Source: Warburgia ugandensis
Taxonomy: Eukaryota; Streptophyta; Magnoliopsida; Canellales; Canellaceae
Assembly (NCBI GenBank): GCA_035236585.1
Contig: CP141132.1
Span: forward strand, 58,377,880-58,441,879
DNA length: 64,000 nucleotides
Reading direction: 5' to 3'
A program made the position numbers and the translations under genes. Each line of letters begins with the position of its first letter. Position 1 is the first letter of the stretch. Under the pieces are notes generated by a model. It was not told the DNA's origin and did no database searches. It saw nothing but the letters and a program-made list of their open reading frames with translations. Shown in pieces: positions 41,101 through 54,600 of the stretch.

Positions 41101-42585
41101 ACATATGTGTTTATGTGTCTGCATGCATATATTTGGTGAATGTAAGGTTTGGCTTTGTGCGATATATATGGAATCGTTTAGCAAGCTTTGGGTCATATAC
41201 TGACATTATCAGGTTCAGGAACATTTTTGATGTGTAACTTTTCGTATGTTGGGTTTTGCAGGACTTCATGAGTGGCAAAATTGTGTTCCGCAATATCATG
41301 GGGATTCTTTCTCCTGGAGTTAATGATGTCATCCGTGAGCGCATTAGCCAAGTCTATGGTCATCTTTTGGAGAAAGCTGTCAGACTTTCACTAGAAATAA
41401 TTATTTTGATACTGGAAAAAGACCTGATTCTTGCTGATTATTGGCGTCCTTTATACCAAGTAGGTATCCATATTTATTGTTTGGTATTTAAGTGCATTAT
41501 GATGTACTGAGTTCTTTCATCTTTTACTCCATCCCATGCAGTCTTTGGATATCATACTATCACAAGATCACAATCAAATTGTTACTTTGCTGGAGTATGT
41601 GCGATATGATTTGCTGCCCCAAATCCCGCAATTCTCTATCAAAATCATGAGTATCCTAAGGCATGTGCTGCTTTATATTAATTGATTTTGTAGTATAATT
41701 ATTGACTTGTGGATGACACTTAAGTACCAATCTGGTAGTTCTTTCTTGTTAGTTGTCATCTTTGCAATGCTTTTGTTGTCTGAATTATGTGCATCCCATC
41801 TCTCTTACATTTCCTTGAAATTTACACTTAAGGTTTTTGTTGACAGTTCTCGTATGGTCGGGCTTGTACAGTTATTGCTAAAATCAAATGCTGCAAACAC
41901 TTTAATTGAGGATTATGCAGCCTGTCTGGAGATTCGCTCCGAAGAGTATCAGGCCATTGAAAACACTAGTGAGGATGCTGGTATCCTTATACTACAGGTA
42001 AGTTTCAATTTTATTTTCTGTCAATACCTTTTTGCACAATTTGCAGGAGGTTGATACATTTCTCTTTTTACTTGGTCAGCTTCTAATTGATAATATTAAC
42101 CGTCCCGCTCCAAACATTACACACCTGCTTCTCAAATTTGACATGGATACTCCTGTTGAGCGTACGGTGTTACACCCAAAATATCATTACAGGTTTTTAC
42201 AGTTCCAAGTGTCTCAAGTCTATCATTGTTCTTTAGATATCACCTAATGACATCTTGTGCAGTTGCTTGAAGGTTATTCTTGATGTTTTGGAAAGGCTTT
42301 CCAGGCCAGATGTGAATGCTTTGCTGCATGAATTTGGATTCCAGGTTAGGTGCATTCATCCTTGCTGTAAGATTTGTTCTTCTCTACATGCATGTTAAAA
42401 GGGATCTGACTGTTTTCTTTCTGCAGCTTCTTTATGAGTTATGTTCGGATCCACTGACATGTGGTCCTTCAATGGATCTTCTGAGTTTAAAAAAGTATCA
42501 GTTCTTTGCAATGGTATGACACTCACTTACCTAATGATGACTTTGCATCTTCTTTTTCTCTTTTGAGGTATTGTTGTTATAATAA

Positions 42586-42633
<48 letters not shown>

Positions 42634-45600
42634 CATTTGGATACAATTGGTGTTGCTCCACTTCCTAAAAGGAGTAACAACCAGACACTTCGCATTAGCT
42701 CGCTTCACCAGGTATGTATTTTCTCTGTTCATTGTATTATGTTATAAATGGAGTTGCTTCAGGCTTCCCGAAAGTGTAATCTTGTAAGGGCATGACTCCT
42801 GTTTTCTGTCTTTATACAATATTGTTCTCTGCCAGTTGTGCAAACTGTATAATGGTTCATGACTCTATTTTGAATAGCTTTATGATGTTGTTTCTTTGTT
42901 AATACATGCATGCATAGCAGACATGTTCAAGCACACTCCTGCTCATGGCTCTCTGTGCCTGTCTGTGTCTGAGTGCATACAGGGTATATGTATGCACGAA
43001 TGTAGGTGTTCGTGCATGCATAACATAGATGTATGCATGCCCATACACATATGCTTGGGACTGTGTATGTATGTTTGTGTGTATGTCTGCTTCTGTTTAT
43101 TGTAGTGCAAGCAGTGTGTGTGCGCACGTGTGTGCATGCTTGCTTGTGCATGCACATGCACGAGTGCTTATGTGCTTGGTCTCAAGTGCCTAAACGTAGT
43201 CTAAGTTGGATTTTGTTTTGCTGCTTAATTTTCGCATGAATACAGTTTATCTGTGACCATTTCTTATTATCATTTTTAGCTTAATATTAAAAGACTACTG
43301 TGGTGAAGGGGAGCCCTGGTGTAACGGTTGAGTTGTTGCTGTGTGACCTGGAGGTCACGGGTTCAAGGCATGAAAACAGCCTCTTGCAAAGATACAAGGT
43401 AGGCTGCGTACTATGAACCCTTTGTGGTCTGCCCCTTCCCCGGATCCCGCATACGCGTTTCGTGCATTAGTGGCCCTTTTTATTAAGATCTGATTGCCAA
43501 TTCAACTAAAGTATTTAGTCAATGGATATTAGATCAATATACAAACTTATAAAATAGGAAAACAAAAATTGGCCGCTTGGAACAGCTCTTGAAAGAGTGA
43601 AAATAATGAAAAATAACTTGTCTGAGTCAGAGAGTGTTTTGTAGTCACATAATTTAGAACCTAGTCATGCATTTTTTCAGATTAGAAATCACATTTCAGT
43701 GGGTCATCATAAAGTTTGGAAGTGTCTAATCAAGTCATTGGACAGCTGAATTTGTTACTTGATCTGTAAATAATCAGGTCTTTGATGGTTACGTTTTCAC
43801 TTCAGACTTTATACTGGTTTTGGAATAATTTGTTGAAAGTTGTAGGTGATATAGGAAAGGTGCTTGTACAGAGCTTATTTTATGCGTGGGTACTGCTACG
43901 AAAGGTTTATTTGGTTGGTACATGTTATTACCTACATATTCTTCATGGGTCCTAGCTACTTATCTTTTGTTGGTGGATGAATTATGTTTATATATTTTCT
44001 TCTCAGTCATGTTATGGGCTCCTCAAAATGAGTGGGATGGTACCTTTCCATTTTCATTCAGAAACTTCCATCCTCTTCTTTTTTTGAATTCCTAACTGCA
44101 TATTCATTTGAGATGAATCTGAAATGTCTGGAAACGAATATTTTTTGGTTAATGTACCAAAGTAGTAGATGCACTTGCAACAACCTTTTCGGAGTCAGGT
44201 GGGTGATTTGGAGTATATCCACTGGTTAGTATCTTGGTGCTTTAGAGTTAGCCACTGGAAGCCAAACGAATAATGTTTGAGGATAGTTCCTAGCTTGATG
44301 ACTGTGCCTTTCGTGCTCATTATTTGTGAAACATATTAAAGAAGCAATTAATATGAGTTTTATCGTATATCATGAATTTTGGTTTCATGGATTTTTGTAG
44401 TTTAAAATTTTCTTACCTTGTTGTGAAACTTTCAGAGAGCTTGGCTATTAAAGCTGCTAGCACTGGAGTTGCATGCTGGTGATATGGCTGCACCTACACA
44501 TCGAGAGGCATGTCTTAGTATTCTAGGTCAAATTTTTCACAATGCAGAAATCGGGACAGAAGGAGAAGCGGCATACGCGTTTCAGATAGATGCTGACAAT
44601 TCCAGAAGAAAGAGTAAGGTAATTTTATGCAAGTCATCTGAATCTTCCTTCACATTCTATTTCTCATAAGTATACTTTTGTATTCATCCTGTTTCTTTTA
44701 TATTTCGTCATATTTTTCTTGCTCCATTTATATGACTATTGTTCTTATGTATTCGGTGTGGTGTGATTGCTTCTGAAGCGTACTAGTTTCAATGTCTATC
44801 ATGTTTGGCTGGAATATTGGAAGTGTACCCTGTACTGCCAATTTTCAGTTTAGAATTTATAGATGTAGTGTTAGTTGTAACACTGTTTACATGATATTGA
44901 ATTGTTGTTATCTGTCTCCAGAGTTATTGTGCTGAATTATAATTCTATTGTAAATTGTGTTTGTATTTGTGGTTCTTTTTGATATACAAGAGAACAGTGT
45001 GTACTTGTTGTTATCTCGATTTATTCAGCCACTACACTTCATTCAAGAAAACTAGATCATATGATGGTGATGCTTCAAAATAGGCTATGTAGACATATAG
45101 TTTTGAGTGATGAAGAGACAACTAATAAAGAAGAGAAGAATAATAGTCTTGAAGGATGGGGCTGTTGGTGTTAAGCAGAATCGACACCAACAACTGACAT
45201 GATAACATTATCAGAGGCGTACATCAAGCAAAATCAAATCTGCAACAAACATAAACAATCTCTGCAACCCATCCCTAGGAAGCACATCTGTCACCTCATA
45301 TGCATACCTATAGATGTGGAATCCACCTCATGATCCCTGATGGCATCAAACTCCTGCTTGGTGAGGATTGCAAAGGCTACTCAATAAATTCAAGCTTTAA
45401 TGAGCCAAAGATGGATGAGCACACCTTTTTGTTATCTTCTTTAACACCGTACTAGGTGTCAGACTTTCCTATGTTATCTTCTTGGGTATTCATTGGTCTA
45501 TATCTTTCACCTTTGCATATGATTGTCATTGAAATTGTGACATGAGATTTCATAGGAGCTTACCCCTAACCGTACCATACTTTGGCTATGCAGCCCACTA

Positions 45601-48600
45601 TTTTGACAAGGTTCTAAATATAGATAGGCAGTATGCATGTAATAAAATCTCAACACCTATAATCTATGTAGTTAAAGGCGCGAGGCGCACTGAGGCTCAA
45701 AGGGGTGCGCCTGGAGCTTGAGGCACAGAATTATATTTTTCATAATTAAAAATTAGCTAAAAATCATTAATAAATTCTTAAAAGCATTAAAACATAAAAA
45801 CATAATTCTAATATGAAATATTATCCAAACATGTCATTTTTTATGAACAAAATAATATAAGCATAATCAATCAAATAAAATAACTTTTAAGAGTTTAAGA
45901 ATCAAGACTACTCACTTTAGTCATCTTTAGAGAGATCTTCAAGCTCAGGGTTTAAATTATCATTAGAGCTATTATAATCCTCGACATATCTAGGAAGACC
46001 ACTACCTCGACTTTGCAACTCCTCAATGTCCTCCTCAGAACCAGTTTCCTCCTCTAGTTTTGCAAGTACCTGAGACATGTTCCCCTGCCTCCTTTGCCTC
46101 TGGTACTACCTAGTGGGAGGAGCAACACGTGAACTATATCCCATAGCACGCTCAACGTCACCCCATGTGAGGCTATCATCTGGATGGACGAGGTCATCCT
46201 TAGCATCTGCTTCAATGATCCATTCGTCACTCTCATCAACCTCTCTCAATACAATGGGATTTGTATATGTCTGAGATCTCAAACGATCTTCATGTCGATG
46301 AAAGAGACGTTGATTATATTGAACGAATACCAGATTGTTCAATTTTTTTGCGTACAATCTATTTCTCTTCTTTGTGTGAAGCTGCAATAAAATATCAAAA
46401 TTTATAAGGTTGATTGTAAATTTAAATTATATTGTTGAATGATATATAAATTAGTGAAGTAATACTTACACTCTCAAAAGCACTCCAATTCCGCTCACAT
46501 GAAGATGCACTATAGGTCTGAGAGTGGACTTTGATAGCAAATTTTTGGAGAATTGGGCATTCGGCCCTAAAAGTAACGCACTACTCACCTACAAGAGTTA
46601 AATAACAATAAATTAAAAACATAAATTAAAAAAATTCAAGACAAATAAGATTTAAAATTGTAAGACTTACAAGGAGCCATTGTCTTCCTTTTCAATTTAG
46701 CCAAGTCATTTGCGAATAGGCCTGCCGCACGTTTATATGGGCCTAGCTCGTCAATCACCTTGCTTGCATCATCTTGATTTGCAGATAAGGTATTGATAGT
46801 GTCAAATAGGCCCTGCCTTGATAAATCTATCGGCCTCAATATTTTCTTGCCTATCATAATAAAATGTAGGGTTAAGATAATAACCAGCTGCATGCAAAGG
46901 TTGACAAAGCTGATTCGTTCATCTACTATCAATAATGCCACAAATATGGGCGGCCTGTCGCTCATTATCTTTAAGATTTGCCATAATCTTTTCCTTTGCT
47001 CTTGTGATGACCTCATATATATAACCCATTGCAGGCTTCTCTTCAGTATCTACAAGCCTCAACACCTCTACAAGTGGTGCCATTATCTTCAAGCAAAATA
47101 AAATATTATTCCAAAAGGAGCTGCCTATGTAGTCACAGGCGCAAGGCGCACCCAGGCACAAGGGGTGTGCCTTGCGCCCAGAGGGACTAGGCGCACCTAG
47201 TCGTGCGCCTAGGCATCAAGGCGCAAAAATAAGAATTTTAAATACTTAAAAAAAGAAAAAATCTAAAAAATTGTAAAAAAAATCCAAAAAATTTAAAAAG
47301 CATAAAAATATAAAGATATGAATAAATACTTGTCAACAATACAATAACAAGCTAACAACCTAAGGACTAAGGAGTAAGGAGCTAAAGGTTAAATCAAACA
47401 ATCAATCATACACTTATATACATAGAAGTAAGTTGAGTCTTGAGAAACATACAAATACAATAAACAATGAAATAACAGGGAGTAGCACTAGCAGCAAGGG
47501 AGGGATTACTCCCTCAATTTGCTGTCATGCTGTGGTCTCATGCTCATCATCATCGCCATCTTCCTGTAAATCTAAGAACAATAAACAATCAAATAATAGT
47601 TTTGTAAATAAAGTAAAGCAAATGTGAAAGTTAACTATTAAGACTTAATAGCTATTTTCCTGCACCTCTTCTTCCTCATCAGGAAGATCAAGACCATCAT
47701 CAGAATCATCTCCCTGAGAGATGTTGACATCCTCCTCCTCCCCAGTCTCCTCATCGCCCTGCTCTTCTCCAATATCCTCATCTAGTTCTTGATGAGCATG
47801 AGCTTGAGATTGAGAAATGTGGCTCCCCTCTGCCCCCTCCCTCGCCTCTGGTATTGCTTAGTAGATGGAGCATCATGTTCACTTGATCCTTCGGCAAGCT
47901 CAACATCTAACCAGGTGAGGTCATCACCTTTATGCACCAGATCATCTCCAGCATCTTCTAGAACAATCCATTCATCACTTTCGTCGACCTCTCTTAACAG
48001 AATAGGATCTGTATACGTGTGCATTTTCAAACGTTCCTCATGTCGACGACGAAGGCACTGATTGTATTGAACGAATACTAGATCGTTCAATTTCTTAACG
48101 TGTATCCTATTCCTCTTCTTAGTGTGAATCTGAAAAAAAAGAAAAGAAAAAAGAAGAAGTAAATATAAATTTAGAATACAATGAATGCTATACTAAAATA
48201 CTAATAACTAATTACTAGTACTGTACTACATTTTAATATCTAAGTAGCTTACATTCTCGAAGACACTCCAGTTGCGCACGCAAGGAGATGCACTGCATAT
48301 CTGGGAGAGGACCTTAATGGCGAATATTTGAAGCTGTGGGACTTCAGCCCCAAAGGTAATCCACCACTCACCTACATTTTGGAAAAAAATTAAAGTTAAA
48401 AATAAAAAAAAACATAAAATATAAAACATAGGATAACATAAAATACTTACAAGGGGCTAGGGTTTTTCTTTTGCGTATTGCTAGGTCATTGCCAAACAAG
48501 CCTCTAGCATGTCTATAAAGAGATATATGATCTATCACCATGTCGGCCTCATCTCCATCATATAACCTACTAATGGCATGCATTAGACCATTCTTGTTAT

Positions 48601-51600
48601 CACCATTACGCTCAATTTCAATGTCATGGTCATAATAGATGGAAGGGTTGAGGTAATATCCCACTGCATGCAAAGGTTGGTGAAGCTGAGAACTCCATCT
48701 ACTGCTGATAATCCCCCAAACATGAGTGGCCTGGCGCTCATCCCTTGCTAGATTAGCTTGAATCTTGGCTTTGGCCCTGACTATAGCCTCAAAGATGTAT
48801 CCCATCATTGGCTTCTTCTCACTATCCACCACCCTTAATACCTCTACGAGTGGAGTCATAATCTTCAAACAGAATAGGATGTGGTTCCAGAAGCTAGTGC
48901 GCGATACAATCTTTTCAGCTCTTCTACCCTCAGGCCTTTTTGGCCATTTACTGTTCATCCACTCTGAACAGTGGAACATTGTCCTCAGCTCTATCTTGAA
49001 ATTGTGTATGCTCTCTAGGCTTAAGAAGTTGGTGGCAAAGCGCGTCATTGCAGGCCTGACCAAATCCCTTTTTTTTTGTAAACCTCCTCATAAGATGAAG
49101 GACGTGTGTGGCTATATATAAAAACTGTTAACGCCCTAGCTTCTGCCACAGTTTTCTTCACAATTGATAATTTCCCTATGTCCTCCAACATCAAATTAAT
49201 GCAGTGAGCTGCACAGGGGGTCCAATATAAATGCGGCCTTCTCACCATCAACTCTCTTCCCGCAGCAACGTAGTTGGAGGCATTGTCAGTTATGACCTAA
49301 AATAGAAAAAGGTCAAATTATAGAAGATGAAATTGCAGTATGTGCTTATAAGCAATTTAAGATACTTAACAACTATTACCTAAACCACATTGTTCTCTCC
49401 AGCTTCATCAATCACATCCGTCAACATGTCAAGTATTAGGCTTGCACTTTTGACATGTGCAGACCCATCAATAGATTTCAAAAATACTATCCCAGTTGGA
49501 CAGTTCACAAAAAAGTTGACAAGGGTGCGACGCTTGCCATTAGTCAATCTGACATGATGGAGCAGCCATACCTATAAAGGAATAATACCATAGAGCACTC
49601 TTGTTGTTAGTATCAGTGTCACCTTAAAACTTAAAAGTAATATATACAAGGTTGCAAAAAAGGACACTGAACACATACCTAATCCAATCACCTCTACTCT
49701 GATATATGTATTCTTTTGTCTCCTTTACTTGCTTCTGAAGAAAATTCACCCTCAATTCGATATAAGATTATATGAGATAAGATTAGGTAAAAAGGTAAAC
49801 AAATATATAACTATTTATTATAAAAAATATAAGATATATACCTGGACCATGTTGCGCAACTACTTCTAGCATGGTCTGAGATGAACGACTACGAGCAGCA
49901 TTGAATGCAATGCTATGTTCATAAAACCAAGAGGCGATATAATTGCATGCTCTTGTTCTAAACTCTTTCTTGTATGCTCGATTCATTTTCATCTGCTGCT
50001 GCATGGGTGCCTTTCCCTTACCCTTACTCTGGGCCTCAGGGTTGGGAGTAAAGAGATAATCAATAGGCCCTTTTGTTTGTTGTGCGGGAATCTTACGCCT
50101 CTTATCCCCCCCAATAGAAATACTAGCAGGCTTGGTGCTATCAATCTCCTGCATATCCTCCTCATCATCATCATTCAAGCCAAACAAATTTTTGGCTGTT
50201 CCATCTCCCTTGTTATTCTCTCTCTAGTCTCTTTCTTCTTCTTTGTTTCATTCATATAATCTAATTTTTTTTTAGATATTTCAGGAGTGACTAGAGAGCA
50301 TTTCTTGGCATTTCTATGCCCACCTGTCAAATGTTGCTTTAATCTAAAAATTGCTCCACTATATCTATTCCCACATAGCTTGCACCATACCAAATTTTTA
50401 TCATTTGGATCTCGTGCCTCTGCATATTCCCACTCCGGATCCATTAATCTAGAAGAAGCATTGGTGGAGCCCCTTGATGATGACATATTGTAGACTTGAT
50501 GTATCAATAGGAATACAGGAAACTATTGGAGACTTTAGAGTGGAATGGAAAGTGGAATCAAATCAAGCAGTCAGAGATTTAAAAGAGAAAACCTGCATAC
50601 AAATTGAAAAAAAAAACAACGAAATAAAATAATTAACCGTACAAAAATAATAATAATACTGTTGTTGGTGAAAAAAAAAAAAAAGTAAGAAAAAACATCA
50701 AAACATTTTATTGATAAGTTGTTTTTAGCATTCCTAGTATCATCCTATGATGACACTTACACATTTGTTACAAAGATGGAAAAAATAAAAAACCCTTACT
50801 GTTTTTTATTGGTTTCTGTTAAAAAAAAAAAAAAAAAAAGACAGTAAAAAAAATGGTCAATTAAGCTCATGGGTCAATCATTTTTAGCATTATGATAGTG
50901 AGGATATGCATATTTGCTTAAAAAAAATGAAAAAAATAGGGATTACTGATGTATTTTTCATTTTTGGGTAAAAAATTCTAGAAAACTAGAAATTTATTGC
51001 ATATTACACTAAATCAATGAAAACGGATGGAAAGAATGAAATGGAGTTTTCATTTTTACCTTTAGAGTATACATATGTTGAGTTTTCAAAGAAAAAAGAA
51101 GCATTATGAAAAAAAAAATGAAAAAACGGTATTGGTTTTACTGTTTTTTTTTTTTTATAGAAAAAAAAAAAATGAAAGTAATGAAGTTACAATCTTACGA
51201 TTCTTACCTCAATTACTTGGAGTTGGATGGAAGATCAAAGGTTTACAAAGGAAGTATTCGAGTGGGGAAAAAGAAGAATGAAAAAAAAAAACCCGTAACT
51301 AGGGTTTTATTTTTAAGACTGTCAATGCGCCTGGAGTCAGAGGCTCATGAAGGCGCTGCTGCGCCTTGGGTAAGTCGAGTCGCATGCCATGCGCCTTGCG
51401 ACTAGTCGCGCCTGTGACTACATAGGGAGCTGCGACTAACAATATTCTGTATTCTTTTTTGCAAGAGGCGTGGAAACAGCCTCTTGCAAATGCAAAGTAA
51501 GGCTGTGTACTTTAGGCCCTTATGGTCCGCCCCTTCCCCAGACCCTGCATAGGCGAGAGCTTTGTGCACTGGGGGGCTGCCCTTTTTCCAAACAGAGTAT

Positions 51601-54600
51601 TGCTCCATTTGCTGTTACTCCATGCTTGATAGTGGAACATCTCCCTCAATTCCGCCCTAACATTGTAGATACTTTCTAAACTCAAAAAGTTAGTGGCGAA
51701 ATGAGTGGCTGCAGGCCTGACCAATTCTCTTTGCTTAGTCATCATCCTCATCAAATGAAGGATATGAGTGTGACTGTATATGAAAACAGTGATTGCCTTT
51801 GCTTGTTTCATAACATGCTCCACTTTTGGCAATTTGTCAATATCTTCCAACATCAAGTCAACACAATGAGCTGCACAGGGTGACCACAATAGATGCTTTC
51901 TTCTTATTTGCAAGTGTCTTCTTGCAGCTACATAATTTGATGCATTGTCCGTGATGATCTGTAATAGGCAATCAACTTCATAAGTAAATATTAAAACTTT
52001 TAAATATTAAATTTTTTGATAAAAAAATTGACTAAAATTAAGAGTGAGGATTACCTGGACAATGTTTTCCTCTCCAACGTCATCTATGACGACATCCAAC
52101 ATTTTAACAATCAAATCTGAGCTCTTTATATGCTTAGATCCATCAATTGATTTTAGAAAAACGGTCCTAGTTAGACAGTTTACCAAAAAATTGATTAAGG
52201 TGCGACCCTTGCCATCGGTCCACCAATCTGACATTATGGAGCACCCATATTGTGCCCAATCTTTTCTGCATCCCTGTGCAAATTCATTCGTCCTTTCAAC
52301 TTGTTTTTTGAGAAGAGGCACCCTCAACTCATGGTAAGAGGGTGCCTTGAAATCTTAAGAAAGAAAGAAAGAAAACATAAGTTAAATACTCTTTAACTTA
52401 AAAATATGCATAAAAAGTACTAGTATATAAAGAAAAACAAAAGAAAATCATTGACTGACACCGAGCGGCATTGAAGGCAAACCATTCTCATAAAATCAGC
52501 TTGCAATGTAATTACATGCTCTAGTTCAAAGCTCCTTTTTATATGCATTATTTATTGTTGTTTGATGCAAAGGAGCCTTCTTAGGATCAAGGGCAAAATG
52601 AATATCAAGAGGTCCTTTTATTCCACTCGTAGACCTCTTGCTGCTCCCTATGCCAAATCCACTAGAGCCTGGGCCACTACTACCACCAGCCTGTCTCCCT
52701 CTATCGTCCACATCTCCCTCAACAGCTTCAAGATCATCATGAATCCCAAACAAATTTTCTGGTCGTGTTTACTCCATAATGATTCTCTCCCTTTCATCCT
52801 TCTTCTTTTTTGACTCATTCATATAATCACTTATTTTTTTTGATATATCAGGAGTCACCTTGTTGCATTTTTTAGCATTCCTATGCCCTCCAACTAAATG
52901 TTGTTTTAGCCTATAAATTCCACCACTGTATTTGTTTCCGCACAATTTGCACCAAATTGTATTCTTATCACCTGGAATTCTCAAGTCTCCATACTCCCAC
53001 CCTGGGTCTGTAGATCTAGAAATAGTTGAAGTATCTGAAGTTGAACCCCTTGATGATGACATCTTTAAATTTTATGCCTAAAATATTAAAAGCATAAAAG
53101 AGTGAGTATTGTTATTTTGTAAAATTTAAAAAAAAATAACTCCAAAATAGAAAACAGCATGAAAAATACATCACACATGAAGACACAAGCATGGAAAAGC
53201 TATATATGTAAATAGGAATACGTTTTAATTAATAAATATAAAAATAATAATTTTTTTCGACTTTCTGTAACTGTTATTTTCGGAAAAATTGAAAAAAATA
53301 ACACTAAAATACAAAAAAATCATGAAAAATACAGCATACATGAAGACACAAGCATGGGAAAGCTATATATGTATATAAGAATATGTATTAACTAATAAAT
53401 ATAAATAAAACAAATTTTTTCTAATTTTCGTAAGTTTTATTTTTGGAAAAATTGAACAAATAACACTACAATACAAAAAAAGCATGAAAAGTACATCATC
53501 ATGAAGATACAAGCATGAGTAAGCTATATATGTGGATAAGAATAGGTATTAACTAATAAATATAAAAAAGAACAATTTTTTCCTAATTCTTGTAACTTTT
53601 TTTTTTTTTGAAAAATTTAAAAAATAACCCTAAATTACAAAAAAAAGATGAAATAATTATCACACATGAAGACACAAGCATGGGAAAGCTATATTTGTGG
53701 ATAGAAATATGTTTCAATGAAGAAATACGAAAAAACGACGACTTTTTTTATTTCTGTAACTAATTTTTTTGGAAAAACAGTAAAAAACCTAAAAACAAAC
53801 TCAAATCTAGGGCAAAGAAGTATAAAACTCAAATGGAATGTTTTCTTATACATATAGAACTAAAGCCCATCAAGATCTATGGAAAATAGTTAACAAAAAA
53901 CAAAAAATTTGAAAAAACGGTACTGGTTTTTACGTTTTTTTACAGAAACTGTATACACATGCTAAAATTCATAAATCCATACCTTTATCTGCTTAGATCT
54001 GTGAAAGATCGAAGAGGAATGGTCGTTTTCACCTTCTTAGGAGGTTGGAAGATTGAAATTAGGGTTGGAAGGTGAAAAACGAAAAAAAAAACAAGTTTTA
54101 TACGTACCGGGTTAAGTGGTCTGCGCCTGGAGTAGGGGGCGCGCCTGAAAGGGGCACCCAGGCGCTCAGGTAGGCAACGCCGCCTCATTTCCTCTGCGCC
54201 TGGCCCCCTCCCAGGCGCTTACGTGTCGACTAGCGCCTAGGCGCGCCTTTAACTACATAGCCTATAATACACTAGGGCAATGTACTAAAAGTGATAGAAG
54301 TAAACTCCAAAGCAGGATTTGTCTTCTGTATTTGTTGACCATAATCTTGTTTTAGGTAATCAGGTTGTTAATAATCAAAATCTTGGGTAAGCAAGCAATC
54401 CTGCGGATGGCTACATTCCACAGAGAAGAAATCATCCAGAAATTTGGAGAAAGGGTGATCTGTCTGCCTGCGTGTATAAGATGAAATGATTTTCCTTGGA
54501 AACACTTAGAAGACTCCCAACTTTCAAATCGCACTTGCATACATTCATGTGTGGGGCTGTACATTCCTTCCAACTTCTTCATCAAAGAAATTTCTTCATA

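Larger units (their letters stand above)
42712..44435 (+). other. NUP205 intron 25
   Basis: GT-AG intron of 1,724 bp with a TG/CATG-rich tract (42900-43165) and an Au SINE (43308-43481). Nothing supported in 43490-44435. Confidence 0.85.
46054..53062 (-). pseudogene. Outer hAT transposase (BED, DUF659, hAT C-terminal domain), broken
   Basis: In - strand order: BED zinc finger [20 protein letters not shown] with VGGH (52769-53062 piece), followed by a TAA after ERERIIME; an acidic/glycine spacer (52526-52753) with further TAGs after YKKEL; DUF659 region with [20 protein letters not shown] (52007-52327), ending at a likely donor; then [20 protein letters not shown] and [18 protein letters not shown] (about 51960-51810) and [17 protein letters not shown]. 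An Au SINE and the inner hAT interrupt it near SSFWNN. The remainder (46054-47124) gives [20 protein letters not shown], the dimerisation motif [14 protein letters not shown] at about 46500, and a tail with [20 protein letters not shown]. The active protein would cut and paste the element. Confidence 0.88.
45664..54260 (-). mobile_element. Outer hAT transposon, split by a second hAT
   Basis: Terminal inverted repeats of 19 bp (CTATGTAGTTAAAGGCGCG) at 45664-45682 and 54242-54260 are flanked by the exact 8 bp duplication CCTATAAT at 45656-45663 and 54261-54268. An 8 bp duplication is the hAT hallmark. Removing the inner element (4,301 bp) and its duplicated 8 bp leaves 4,288 bp. Both ends are packed with GGCGC/GCGCC motifs, probable transposase sites. 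It encodes a broken transposase on the - strand, and carries an Au SINE and a 163 bp tandem repeat. Confidence 0.95.

Noticed and set aside
41461-41670. GT donor for exon 20 at 41665
   Set aside because: It breaks the frame into exon 21, whereas the GC donor at 41661 restores SRMVGLV.
42896-43239. Cys/His-rich frames on both strands
   Set aside because: They are translations of the TG/CATG-rich tract, not genes.
43290-43500. Target duplication for the Au SINE at 43308
   Set aside because: ATTAA occurs on both sides, but not directly at the ends and not as a longer match.
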